A stretch of 49,609 bases of DNA from an uncultured Eubacteriales bacterium. GTDB lineage: Bacteria > Bacillota > Clostridia > Oscillospirales > CAG-382. The position numbers and the translations under genes are program-made. Below the pieces are notes generated by a model that made no database searches, was not told where the DNA came from, and worked only from the letters and a program-made list of their open reading frames with translations. Positions 41,929-49,609 of this stretch are shown here, in pieces (the first letter of the stretch is position 1; every line of letters begins with the position of its first letter). The stretch is from the NCBI GenBank assembly GCA_934502885.1, contig CAKSUT010000019.1:1-49609 (forward strand). Direction: 5' to 3'.

Positions 41929-44340
41929 TTACTTTGCGTTTACGCTGAGTGTGAGCTTGTTGGATTCCTTGTAAGGCTTAAAGAGCATATATACCATAAC
42001 AGCGACTACGGCAAGAGCTGCTATAAGACCTATAACATTGAGGTTTCCTGTAAATGCAGAGCCTATCTGGTAGATTACGAGAGACATGCAGTAAGCAAAG
42101 CCGCACTGATATCCGATAGCGAACCATGTCCACTTTGCGCTGTTCATCTCACGCTTGATTGCGCCGATTGCCGCGAAGCAAGGTGCGCAGAGGAGGTTGA
42201 ATACGAGGAACGAGTAAGCCGCAAGCTGAGACATACCCTCGAAGTCGAGGACTCCGAATACGCCGACAACCTCTTCCTTTGCAACAAGCCCCATGATGGT
42301 TGCGATGGTAGCCTTGATGTTGCCGAAGCCGAGCGGGCTGAAAATCCAGCAGATGGCATCGCCGATTATGCCGAGGATACTGCTCTCAAGTTCCATATCG
42401 GGATCGAAGCCGAATGCACCGTCAACGAATCCGAATACGGAGCCTGCCCAGATGATGATAGAGGAAAGAAGGATTATCGTACCTGCCTTCTTGATGAATG
42501 CGGAGGCACGCTCCCACATGGAACGGAGAAGGTTGGAGATTGTGGGAAGGTGGTAAGCCGGAAGCTCCATAACGAAGGGAGCGGGGTCGCCGGCGAACAT
42601 CTTTGTCTTCTTAAGCATAATACCGGAAACGATTATTGCAAAGATACCTACGAAGTAAGCACTCGGCGCTACCCACCATGCATTGTGGAACAGAGCGGAG
42701 GCGATAAGTGCGATAATAGGAAGCTTTGCACCGCAGGGGATAAAGGTTGTTGTCATTATCGTCATACGGCGGTCACGCTCGTTCTCGATTGTACGGGAAG
42801 CCATAACACCGGGAACTCCGCAGCCGGTACCGATGAGCATCGGTATGAAGGACTTACCGGAAAGACCGAACTTGCGGAAGATTCTGTCCATTACGAATGC
42901 GATACGCGCCATGTAGCCGCACGCCTCGAGGAATGCGAGAAGGAGGAAGAGGACGAGCATCTGAGGTACGAAGCCGAGAACCGCACCGACGCCGCCGACG
43001 ATACCGTCGAGGATAAGTCCGTTGAGCCACTCGGGAGTACCCGCCGCCTCAAGACCCTGTTCTACGAAAACAGGAATACCGGGAATCCAGATACCGTACT
43101 CAGAGGTGTCCGGAACACCCTCTGCGTCTTCACCGACAGCAGCTTCGTAATATTCGGAGATATCATAGCCTGCCTCAGCGAGAGAATCGGCATATGTGCC
43201 GTAAGCTTCGTCGAAAGCGCCGAAGTCGTCTTCTTCAATTGCGCCGAGAAGGTCTTCGGCGCCGATAACGTTTGCGTCAACCGCATTCTGTACCGTTTCG
43301 GTAAGCTCGGGTGTGAAGAGGTTTTCTGCGGCGTATTCGTTTATTGCGTCGTCGTATTCAGCCTGACCGATATCAAAGGGATGCCAGCCGTCGCCGAACA
43401 CACCGTCGTTTGCCCAGTCTGTGCCTATTGTACCGATGGTCGATACGGATATGTAGTAAACAAGGAACATTATAACTGCGAAGATGGGGAGCGCTAAGAA
43501 TCTGTTGGTAACAACCTTATCTATCTTATCGGAGGTTGTAAGAGTTCCTGCTGCCTTCTTCTTGTAGCAAGCCTTCATGAGGGAAGCGATGTAGACGTAA
43601 CGCTCGTTGGTGATGATGCTCTCCGCGTCGTCGTCAAGCTCCTTCTCTGCGGCCTTGATGTCCTCTTCGATATGAGCAAGAACCTTGGAATCCATCTTGA
43701 GCTTCTCGAGAACCTTTTCGTCTCTCTCGAAGATCTTTATTGCGTACCATCTCTGCTGTTCCTCGGGAAGTCCGTGTACAGCCGCCTCCTCAATGTGAGC
43801 TATTGCGTGCTCAACCGTGCCGGAGAATGTATGCTGAGGAATTGTCTTACCGTTCTTTGCGGCGTCGATTGCAGCCTCTGCCGCCTCGAATATACCCTCG
43901 TTCTTAAGAGCGGAGATTTCGATTATCTTACAGCCGAGCTGACGGGAAAGCTCTGCGGTGTTTATCTTGTCGCCGTTCCTGCGGACAACGTCCATCATGT
44001 TGATGGCTATGACAACCGGAATGCCGAGCTCTGTGAGCTGTGTCGTGAGGTAAAGGTTACGCTCAAGGTTCGTACCGTCGATGATGTTGAGGATTGCGTC
44101 GGGTCTTTCACCGATAAGATAGTTTCTCGCAACAACCTCTTCAAGCGTGTACGGAGACAGCGAGTAGATACCGGGAAGGTCGGTTACGATAACGCCGTCG
44201 TGCTTCTTGAGTTTGCCCTCTTTCTTCTCGACGGTAACGCCGGGCCAGTTTCCGACGAACTGATTTGCGCCCGTGAGTGAATTAAAAAGTGTAGTCTTAC
44301 CGCAGTTGGGGTTTCCGGCAAGTGCTATTCTTATATCCAT
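41929..44340 (-). CDS. feoB: Ferrous iron transporter FeoB
   Basis: An 803-residue membrane GTPase for Fe(II) uptake. G domain 1-165: G1 GNPNCGKT (9-16), G2 GVTVEKKEG, G3 DLPG, G4 NMMD. A helical GDI segment follows (to about 265), then the membrane part with two gate motifs (LIGTGCGVPGVMAS and FIPCGAKLPII). Between the first membrane span (near 285) and GVGAVLGFVPQM it carries an acidic external insert of about 120 residues rich in Asp, Glu, Ala and Tyr, absent from enterobacterial FeoB but seen in gut clostridia. Start with GAGAGG upstream. Confidence 0.95.
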   Translation of the reverse strand: MDIRIALAGNPNCGKTTLFNSLTGANQFVGNWPGVTVEKKEGKLKKHDGVIVTDLPGIYSLSPYTLEEVVARNYLIGERPDAILNIIDGTNLERNLYLTTQLTELGIPVVIAINMMDVVRRNGDKINTAELSRQLGCKIIEISALKNEGIFEAAEAAIDAAKNGKTIPQHTFSGTVEHAIAHIEEAAVHGLPEEQQRWYAIKIFERDEKVLEKLKMDSKVLAHIEEDIKAAEKELDDDAESIITNERYVYIASLMKACYKKKAAGTLTTSDKIDKVVTNRFLALPIFAVIMFLVYYISVSTIGTIGTDWANDGVFGDGWHPFDIGQAEYDDAINEYAAENLFTPELTETVQNAVDANVIGAEDLLGAIEEDDFGAFDEAYGTYADSLAEAGYDISEYYEAAVGEDAEGVPDTSEYGIWIPGIPVFVEQGLEAAGTPEWLNGLILDGIVGGVGAVLGFVPQMLVLFLLLAFLEACGYMARIAFVMDRIFRKFGLSGKSFIPMLIGTGCGVPGVMASRTIENERDRRMTIMTTTFIPCGAKLPIIALIASALFHNAWWVAPSAYFVGIFAIIVSGIMLKKTKMFAGDPAPFVMELPAYHLPTISNLLRSMWERASAFIKKAGTIILLSSIIIWAGSVFGFVDGAFGFDPDMELESSILGIIGDAICWIFSPLGFGNIKATIATIMGLVAKEEVVGVFGVLDFEGMSQLAAYSFLVFNLLCAPCFAAIGAIKREMNSAKWTWFAIGYQCGFAYCMSLVIYQIGSAFTGNLNVIGLIAALAVVAVMVYMLFKPYKESNKLTLSVNAK

Positions 44341-44364
44341 TACGGATTCCTCTCTTTCCGCGAC

Positions 44365-44382
44365 GGTTATTCTCGACTAACC
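44365..44382. promoter_or_regulatory. DtxR-like box between feoA and feoB
   Basis: GGTTATTCTCGACTAACC, close to the box at 45221 (GGTTAGCTCTCACTAACC) in arms and length. It could be an internal operator or only an mRNA hairpin (CGGTTA/TAACCG). Confidence 0.4.
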
Positions 44383-44442
44383 GCCGCATAAAATTTCTCG
44401 CGGCAGATGCCGCAGGATGTACGTTTGCTGTGTTTTCGGATC

Positions 44443-44664
44443 TTACTCAACCTCGATCATTTCGGCGTCTCCCTTTCTTATCGAAAGCTCGTAGCCTCTG
44501 ACCGTTACTTCAATGGGATCTCCGAGGGGAGCTACCTTTCTGACGTGTACGTCAACGCCCTTGGTGATTCCCATATCCATAATTCTTCTCTTTACGGCGC
44601 CCTCGCCGTGAAGCTTGACGACCTTTACATTGTCGCCGATCGCAACCTGTCTGAGTGTTTTCAT
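44443..44664 (-). CDS. feoA: FeoA-family protein
   Basis: A 73-residue SH3-like FeoA domain protein (start MKTLRQVAIGDNVKVVKL, core RRIMDMGITKGVDVHVRKVAPLGDPIEVTVRGYELSIR), with the DMG-I-x-G and PLGDP motifs that define FeoA. It supports FeoB in Fe(II) import. Start with AAGGAGG upstream. Second gene of the feo operon. Confidence 0.92.
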   Translation of the reverse strand: MKTLRQVAIGDNVKVVKLHGEGAVKRRIMDMGITKGVDVHVRKVAPLGDPIEVTVRGYELSIRKGDAEMIEVE

Positions 44665-44897
44665 TATATATTTACCTCCTTAAAAAATACGTCGATAAGT
44701 ACCGGCTCGCCGCAAAATCCTTTTCGGGCAAAGCCCGTTTGAATCGTTCCGAAAAAATTGAGGACACGTGCCGCAATTTTTTCACCTTTGGATTTGCAAG
44801 CGCAGAGAAGCAAGCTCTTCGGAACCTGCACCTCAAGCTTGGCGCGAGCGCACAAATCCGTTCCGTGTCGTAGAACGCAGTTTTGCGACACGCGTAA
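44665..44897. other. Gap between the two feoA genes
   Basis: 233 bases. A 75-residue open frame with weak start crosses it but looks like no known family, ends inside the ribosome site of feoA, and is not called. A CGGGC/GCCCG hairpin lies near 44728-44740. No promoter seen. Confidence 0.45.
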
Positions 44898-45110
44898 TTA
44901 CACCATGATTTTTTTCGCCATTTCCTCGCTGATGGCAATTCTCGCTTCCTTGACGTTCACAATAATGTTTCCCGCAAGCGTGCTTATTATCGTCACGGTT
45001 CCTCCGACGACAAAGCCGAGATTTTCAAGATGCTTCTTTACTTCGGGAGTTCCTCCGATTTTCTTTATCGTGTTTTCCTCGCCGACATTCGCCAATACCA
45101 AAGGCATCAT
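44898..45110 (-). CDS. feoA: FeoA-family protein
   Basis: A 70-residue FeoA domain protein (core KKHLENLGFVVGGTVTIISTLAGNIIVNVKEARIAI), divergent from the second copy: it lacks PLGDP and has LAGNI in its place. First gene of the feo operon. The ATG at 45110 has AAAGGA eleven bases upstream; the next codon is also ATG. Two FeoA proteins with one FeoB are common in clostridia. Confidence 0.87.
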   Translation of the reverse strand: MMPLVLANVGEENTIKKIGGTPEVKKHLENLGFVVGGTVTIISTLAGNIIVNVKEARIAISEEMAKKIMV

Positions 45111-45188
45111 ATGCTGTTCATTCCTTTCGTGCGGCGCACCGACACCGTTTTTTCGAGGATTCCTTCTTTTTCCGTCGCCGCTTTTTGG

Positions 45189-45344
45189 TTAGAAGCGACT
45201 AATCTAAACGGCAAGCTTTGGGTTAGCTCTCACTAACCACATGATATTGTAGCACCGCCGGGTTGATTTGTCAAGGCTTTTTTCGCATTTTTTGACGATA
45301 TACGGAAATTTCGGCGTTTCGACAATATAGTTAGGCAAGACTAA
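45189..45344 (-). promoter_or_regulatory. feo promoter with three DtxR/IdeR-like boxes
   Basis: Perfect minus-strand TTGACA (45269-45274), 17-base spacer, TACAAT (45246-45251). Three boxes share TTAG-N6-CTAA: 45189-45202, 45223-45236 (extended to GGTTAG...CTAACC, directly after the -10) and 45331-45344 (GTTAG...CTAAC). The pattern is that of DtxR-family metal-dependent repressors, so the operon is probably shut when iron is plentiful. The third box could also act on the plus-strand GGDEF gene. Confidence 0.72.
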
Positions 45345-45589
45345 CTCTGCTGTTGTGCAAAATAAATATACCGCACCGTATTGTACCGCACCGGTTCAAA
45401 CTAAAAGTCGCAAGTGTGTTTTCTCAAGGTATGAGTCTGATTGTTATTATTAAAGAAAGCCGCTTGAAAAATTCAAACATTTCGGTTATAATTCCAATTG
45501 ACAGCCGATATTTGCAAAATAATCCGCACATTCCTATATTTCGTCATTTCGGTTTGTACTTTACGGGAAAGGACTGATGAACTCTGCCT
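45345..45589 (+). promoter_or_regulatory. Leader and promoter of the GGDEF gene
   Basis: TTGAAA (45464-45469), 17-base spacer, TATAAT (45487-45492). Further upstream TACCGCACCG occurs twice as a direct repeat with 15-base period (45369-45378, 45384-45393). With the feo promoter region this accounts for the 479 bases without a gene. Confidence 0.6.
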
Positions 45590-46984
45590 GTGAACAAAGT
45601 ACACAAGGTCTCTGCGTTTAACCGCTACCTTTTTGTGTTGCTCATTTTGCTCGAAACACTTTTGTCGTTCACTTTTCTCGGATACATTCATTTTCCGTTG
45701 ATAACGCTGACAACGGCGTACATCCCGGTTCTTCTTGCGGGATGCCTTCTCGAACCGTTTCATGCAACCGTCCTCGGCTTTGTGTTCGGGCTCACAAGCA
45801 TGTACAAAGCGTCTGCCTCATATGTGATATACGCCGACATGATTTTCTCACCTTTTTTTAGCGGAAGACCTGTCGGGAGTATAATTCTGAGCATTGGCTC
45901 GCGCACACTTTTCGGATTTTTGGTCGGCGTCGCCTTTTACTTTGCGAAGAAATCGCCAAAGCCACGTTTTTTCATCGGAGTTATATCTGCCGCCGGTGCC
46001 GGAGTTCAGGGATTTATTGTCCTTGCCGCACTCTTTGTGACGTTTCCCGAGATGGCGCGCGAATATCTTGCGGTATACCGCTTCGGCATCAATGATGTGT
46101 TTCTCGCTGCGGTAAACGTCATCGTATGCGAGGCAGCATATTCCGTCTCGAAAAGAACCGGGTTCAAAAAACTGAAGCAGGAACTTGACAGATACGACAG
46201 TTATCCTTTCGTAAACACTCACAAATGGAAGCTTTTTGCAGCAACGTCGGTTCTTTTGCTTGCCGTGAGTTTTTCTGCGGCGTTCTATTTTGCGGAACGC
46301 ACTCTCTATATGCTCGGAAAGCACGGGATATCCGCTTCGTTGCCGCTTTATACGGATCTCATGCATCTCCAGATACAGTTTCTTGCGGCTCTTCTCTCGG
46401 TGACGGCGATAGTATTCATGCTTCTCACCGCCGTATACAGATACATGACCTACAAAGAGTATATCTGCGAGCTTGATCCGCTCACGGGCGTTATGGGACG
46501 CAGAATGTTCTTTCGTTGCTGTGAAAATCTCCTCGGCGGAGAAAGCAGCGAACTCGGCAGATGGCTCTTATTCATTGATGTCGATTCTTTCAAGGCGATA
46601 AACGACACTCTCGGTCATCCGGTCGGCGACATGGTTCTTCAGAAAATCGCAGAGGCTCTCAAGGACACTTTCTCGGACTGCGGCGAGGTAGGCAGAGTCG
46701 GCGGAGACGAATTTGCGGCGATAATCGACAGAGAAATTCCGCGTGACGAACTTGAAAACAGACTTCGCGGCTTTCTTGAAAGCATCTCCGGGATTCTCCC
46801 CGACGGACGCAAAGTAAGCTGCAGTATAGGCGCGTGCCGTTTCACCCCACCCGTTGACACAACCGCCCTCATCACCGACACCGACCGTTTCCTTTACGAA
46901 GCGAAAAGCCGCGGAAAGGCATGCTTCGTTGTCGGAGAGTATACTCCAAAAGGCGAAACGGAGAACACCATGCAGGCGCATTGA
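45590..46984 (+). CDS. Membrane diguanylate cyclase (GGDEF) with transporter-like N-terminus
   Basis: A 464-residue protein. The N-terminal 200 residues form about six membrane spans that resemble ECF-transporter S components (small-molecule binding membrane domains). After two more spans (about 210-235 and 258-285) comes a GGDEF domain (about 295-455) with DPLTGVMGRR, DVDSFKAINDTLGH and an intact VGGDEF active site. The RxxD inhibitory site five residues before GGDEF is not seen. It probably makes cyclic di-GMP in response to a ligand in the membrane. The GTG start at 45590 is the first possible one after an in-frame stop, but its ribosome site is poor; a 14-codon frame from ATG 45577 overlaps it. 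Confidence 0.8.
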   Translation: MNKVHKVSAFNRYLFVLLILLETLLSFTFLGYIHFPLITLTTAYIPVLLAGCLLEPFHATVLGFVFGLTSMYKASASYVIYADMIFSPFFSGRPVGSIILSIGSRTLFGFLVGVAFYFAKKSPKPRFFIGVISAAGAGVQGFIVLAALFVTFPEMAREYLAVYRFGINDVFLAAVNVIVCEAAYSVSKRTGFKKLKQELDRYDSYPFVNTHKWKLFAATSVLLLAVSFSAAFYFAERTLYMLGKHGISASLPLYTDLMHLQIQFLAALLSVTAIVFMLLTAVYRYMTYKEYICELDPLTGVMGRRMFFRCCENLLGGESSELGRWLLFIDVDSFKAINDTLGHPVGDMVLQKIAEALKDTFSDCGEVGRVGGDEFAAIIDREIPRDELENRLRGFLESISGILPDGRKVSCSIGACRFTPPVDTTALITDTDRFLYEAKSRGKACFVVGEYTPKGETENTMQAH

Positions 46985-46996
46985 CAATCAGAGTAC

Positions 46997-47033
46997 AACC
47001 GTAGGAGAGCATTCGTCTTTCCGACGGTTTTTT
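46997..47033 (+). terminator. Terminator of the GGDEF gene
   Basis: Stem AACCGT/ACGGTT, one A-G mismatch, then GGAGAG/CTTTCC, loop CATTCGT, followed by a T-rich run. Its T-run contains the stop codon of the convergent AraC gene. Confidence 0.85.
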
Positions 47034-47829
47034 ATTTTCCGTACCGCGACGGCGGCACTCCGCAGTGCTTTTTGAACACGCGGGAAAAGTAGAGCGGATC
47101 GTCAAAGCCGACGTTTCGCGCGACGCATTCAACCGTGCTTTCGTTTCCGCAAAGCTCCGCCTCTGCGACGGCAAGTCTTGTGTGCGTCAGATATTCACCG
47201 AAGGTCACTCCGGTTTCGCGTCGGAAAATGCGGCTTAAATACTTCGGCGTGATTCCGAGACGGTCTGCGGCGTCGGAGAGACCGATTTTTTCCGCATAGT
47301 GTGCACGGATATACCGGCGGCACTCCGCGACGTAGGCGTTCTCGTTGCTTTGTACCGGCGAACCGTTCTTTATGAGCGCAAGTAAGCCGTAGAACACCGA
47401 CAGCAACCGAAACTCCGACGCTCCGTCCGGGTTTCTGAACAGCTCGTCAAAATCGTCCGAGACTTTCGTTTTGTATGGTGCAAACGAAAAAAATCTCAGA
47501 AGCTCGGGGTACGGATCGCCGGTGTAATTTATCCAAAGGTGACGGTGGCTTTCGCCGCAGTCGAGCATCGTTTCGCGGTACTCCTCGCCTTTACGGACAC
47601 TCGCCGCGCTTCCGGAGGAAAGATCGGCAGTCGCGCCGCCGCAGGAAAAGGTGCAGTTGCCCCCGAGGATAAAGTGAAGCTGATTGCACTCGGCGCGTTT
47701 TGTCACTACCTTTCCGCTTTTCGGCGCGCTTCTCCCGACCTCGGCGACTCTCACTCCGTTCGCCGAGTCTTTTGCGTCGATATCAAGGATAAATTCCATG
47801 AGGTCGTTTTTGTGATAAATATACGCCAT
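47032..47829 (-). CDS. AraC-family transcription regulator
   Basis: A 265-residue regulator with a cupin N-terminal domain (about 25-110) and a C-terminal AraC domain (about 165-263): IGLSDAADRLGITPKYLSRIF and the ending CGVPPSRYGK. The start at 47829 has AAAGGAG ten bases upstream; a TTG two codons earlier (47835) is less likely. Divergent from the putative glycosidase at 48008 (178 bases), which is its probable target. Confidence 0.87.
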   Translation of the reverse strand: MAYIYHKNDLMEFILDIDAKDSANGVRVAEVGRSAPKSGKVVTKRAECNQLHFILGGNCTFSCGGATADLSSGSAASVRKGEEYRETMLDCGESHRHLWINYTGDPYPELLRFFSFAPYKTKVSDDFDELFRNPDGASEFRLLSVFYGLLALIKNGSPVQSNENAYVAECRRYIRAHYAEKIGLSDAADRLGITPKYLSRIFRRETGVTFGEYLTHTRLAVAEAELCGNESTVECVARNVGFDDPLYFSRVFKKHCGVPPSRYGK

Positions 47830-47941
47830 CCGCAAAAATCTCCTTTACACCCGTATTTACCTTGCAAGTATTATACCTCACAAAACAGGTGCTGTCAAGC
47901 AAAAAAGCGGAAATAATCCATATTGAGTGAGAATGCGTGCA

Positions 47942-47968
47942 TTTACCGACTGAGTGTTTCGTGGTAAA
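47942..47968. promoter_or_regulatory. TTTACC/GGTAAA inverted repeat in the divergent region
   Basis: Six-base arms 15 bases apart, 40 bases before the glycosidase start; GTTAAC palindrome follows at about 47978. Possible AraC operator; no clear -10/-35 pair could be assigned. Confidence 0.3.
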
Positions 47969-48007
47969 CTTGTGTCAGTTAACGACAACAAGCAAAGGAG
48001 AACGGAA

Positions 48008-49546
48008 ATGGACACATCAAAGCTTATCAAGACAAGCGTAAACCTCATTCCCGACACCGTCAACACCTCCCCCGACTATTTCTGCACATGGCAGGCACAG
48101 CTTTACCGCTGCAGCGACGCAGGTCCTCAGGGTCAGCGTGACTGCATGACGGAAACCGACGTATTCGGCACGGGAGACGAAAAGTCTGACCGTCTCATAG
48201 GCAGAGGATGGGCGTCGCATCTTTACAAAGAGGCGAGAAAAGACCTCATTTACCTCATGGACGATTGCTGGGACGTGCCGATAGGCGGACTTCAGGGGAA
48301 GCACCCTATGTACGGCAGTCAGATTCTCATGAAGGACAAATTTCCGTCGTTTTACGGCGAAGGCGAGGACTTTGACGCCGAAAGAAACGTTGTGGCGATG
48401 AGAAAGCTTTCCGAAAAGGTGAAGTCCCTCGGATGGAGGGGAATAGGCGGCTGGATATGCGTTGAAAAGTCGCCGCTTGCGCTCGAAAAGACCGACGAGG
48501 AATACTGGAGCGAACGTCTCAAGTGGTCCGACCGCGCAGGGTGGCTCTACTGGAAGTGCGACTGGGGCGCAGACTGCAACCGCTACGAAATACGCAAGCT
48601 AATTACCGACCTCCGCTTTAAGTATGCCAAGAATCTCACCGTCGAGCAGGCGATGACCGTCGATATTATTCCCTACTCCGACGCCTACAGGACATATGAC
48701 GTCTTCACGCTTCTTGCGATACCGATAACCATGCAGAAGCTTGCGGCAGACCTTGTTTACGACGTCGCCCCGGGACATCTCGGATACATCAACTGCATGG
48801 ACGAGGTGTACACAGCGGCGGCTCTCGGCTGTGCGATAGACGTAACGCGTCACGATATGACGGGTGCTGACGGCACGGGTATACTCCCCGACGGCAGACC
48901 CGACCCTTCGTTCCCGAATCTGCACAGAAGGCTCAAGACAAAGACACGCGAAGTGACGAGAACCGTTCGCTGGCACAGAATAGCGCCGGCATTTTCCGTA
49001 AACGGAAGCGAGACCTTTATTGACACGAATATGCTCCGCGACTATTGGGACGTTGCAGATCAGAAGAGTGAGATCGAGGCATGGTGGAAGTACGTTGACG
49101 GAGACCGAATAGAGCGTGAAGGTCCGGCGCGCATCTGCCGAGGACTCTCCCCTGCCGAAATTGAGCCTGACGGCGAGGGGTTCGTTCCCTTTGCGGTGAG
49201 TGCGCTTCATCCGTGCGGCGCGGCGTCGATAGCGACTCTTGCGAGAACACAGGGCAGACGGTATTTCACGCCGCTTTGCAATATTACGCAGGACGTAAAG
49301 GGTGCAGAGCTTATAGGTGTGTTCGGCTACTACAAGAGTCTCACCCTTAAAAGCACCGCCGTAAAGTCCTCCTCACGCATACTCATGCAGGACCTCTGCG
49401 CCGAAAGTGCGTATGACGTCACGGAGCTTTGCGAGGTGAGCGGCGGCAAGCTTATCATTCCGGGCGAGCTTATCACCGCCGTCGGCACCGAGATGAACAC
49501 CGACGGAGAAACCGCCGAGCCGGGGGTAATCGTAAAACTCTCGTAA
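48008..49546 (+). CDS. Putative glycoside hydrolase, clan GH-D-like TIM barrel
   Basis: A 512-residue protein without signal peptide. An N-terminal TIM barrel shows LIYLMDDCWDVP near residue 85 (like the DDCW of GH27/GH36 alpha-galactosidases), VKSLGWRGIGGWI and LYWKCDWGADCNRYE near residue 180, where the Asp of KCDWG sits where the nucleophile Asp of clan GH-D lies. The C-terminal 90 residues look like a beta-sandwich. I do not recognise the family firmly; it could also be an uncharacterised family near GH31/GH36. Start at 48008 with AAAGGAGAACGG upstream. The divergent AraC gene likely controls it. Confidence 0.65.
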   Translation: MDTSKLIKTSVNLIPDTVNTSPDYFCTWQAQLYRCSDAGPQGQRDCMTETDVFGTGDEKSDRLIGRGWASHLYKEARKDLIYLMDDCWDVPIGGLQGKHPMYGSQILMKDKFPSFYGEGEDFDAERNVVAMRKLSEKVKSLGWRGIGGWICVEKSPLALEKTDEEYWSERLKWSDRAGWLYWKCDWGADCNRYEIRKLITDLRFKYAKNLTVEQAMTVDIIPYSDAYRTYDVFTLLAIPITMQKLAADLVYDVAPGHLGYINCMDEVYTAAALGCAIDVTRHDMTGADGTGILPDGRPDPSFPNLHRRLKTKTREVTRTVRWHRIAPAFSVNGSETFIDTNMLRDYWDVADQKSEIEAWWKYVDGDRIEREGPARICRGLSPAEIEPDGEGFVPFAVSALHPCGAASIATLARTQGRRYFTPLCNITQDVKGAELIGVFGYYKSLTLKSTAVKSSSRILMQDLCAESAYDVTELCEVSGGKLIIPGELITAVGTEMNTDGETAEPGVIVKLS

Positions 49547-49555
49547 GACTCTCGC

Positions 49556-49578
49556 AAGGGGGAACTCCGCTCCCCCTT
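49556..49578 (+). other. G-C rich hairpin after the glycosidase
   Basis: Stem AAGGGGGA/TCCCCCTT with a seven-base loop, ten bases after the stop; no T-run follows. It may be part of a terminator or a dispersed repeat; the window ends 31 bases later. Confidence 0.4.
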
Positions 49579-49609
49579 ACGCTATCCCCCTCGCAGATTC
49601 GTTCGCTCG

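Noticed and set aside
41533..43497. 654-codon plus-strand open frame
   Set aside because: Antisense to feoB and to the Cys-rich gene; it crosses a strong bidirectional terminator and has no family features.
44664..44891. 75-codon frame between the feoA genes
   Set aside because: It ends inside the ribosome site of feoA, has a weak start and no known motif.
1..49609. CRISPR array, insertion sequence with transposase, or prophage
   Set aside because: No regularly spaced repeats, no transposase or integrase and no phage structural genes were seen on either strand.

Overview
The window reads as a chromosome segment of an anaerobic, fermentative, low-oxygen gut-type Firmicute (class Clostridia, probably an Oscillospiraceae-like lineage). 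The reasons are strong GGAGG-type ribosome binding sites, TTGACA/TATAAT-type promoters, [FeFe]-hydrogenase genes with their maturases, a bifunctional AdhE, FeoAB iron uptake, YesM/YesN-type two-component signalling and many AraC regulators paired with sugar genes. The genus assignment is inference; no rRNA or tRNA gene lies inside the window, although a very strong promoter of rRNA type reads out of the left edge.

Layout. 1-288: outward-facing strong promoter and the asnB leader. 289-2106: asparagine synthase. 2244-6903: a Gld-type ABC exporter operon (ATPase, permease, GldG-like protein, DUF4340 protein). 6981-11248: three AraC regulators and a GH13 glucosidase/amylase; two of the AraC genes are convergent and overlap by 68 bases. 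11388-14225: a sugar-acid or cyclitol type operon (TIM-barrel isomerase, Gfo/Idh/MocA dehydrogenase, second TIM-barrel isomerase) behind a consensus promoter. 14226-14784: a long non-coding leader with several hairpins. 14785-17467: hydG and hydF, which mature [FeFe] hydrogenase. 17558-19662: an AT-rich pair (FAD oxidoreductase and divergent AraC), probably acquired by transfer. 19682-28372: a galactose/glucose-type transport locus: mglB-mglA-mglC, a small membrane protein with an InlB-type repeat, and then a separately promoted sensor unit of response regulator, histidine kinase and a second sugar-binding lipoprotein. 28730-33572: a hydrogenase signalling cluster (group B [FeFe] hydrogenase, SpoIIE-type phosphatase, PAS-containing sensory [FeFe] hydrogenase, two thioredoxin-like [2Fe-2S] ferredoxins). 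33834-37322: adhE followed by an APH-type kinase, under a promoter that carries a Rex-like operator. 37498-41566: GH127-like glycosidase, FliB-like protein and a LysR regulator. 41707-45110: feo operon (two feoA, feoB and a hidden 56-residue Cys-rich protein) with DtxR-like boxes. 45590-49546: a membrane GGDEF protein, an AraC regulator and a divergent clan GH-D-like glycosidase.

How the parts fit together. The most coherent story is redox and hydrogen economy: hydG/hydF build the H-cluster, the group B enzyme and the sensory enzyme use it, the phosphatase could pass the sensory signal on, and adhE, the main NADH sink, lies just upstream behind a Rex-like site. The second is sugar perception: a three-part sensor (binding lipoprotein, YesM-like kinase, YesN-like regulator) next to mglBAC, with two 12-base direct repeats 21 bases apart directly upstream of the mglB -35, the geometry expected for an AraC-type activator. 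Both readings combine visible sequence with family knowledge; the regulatory links are inferred.
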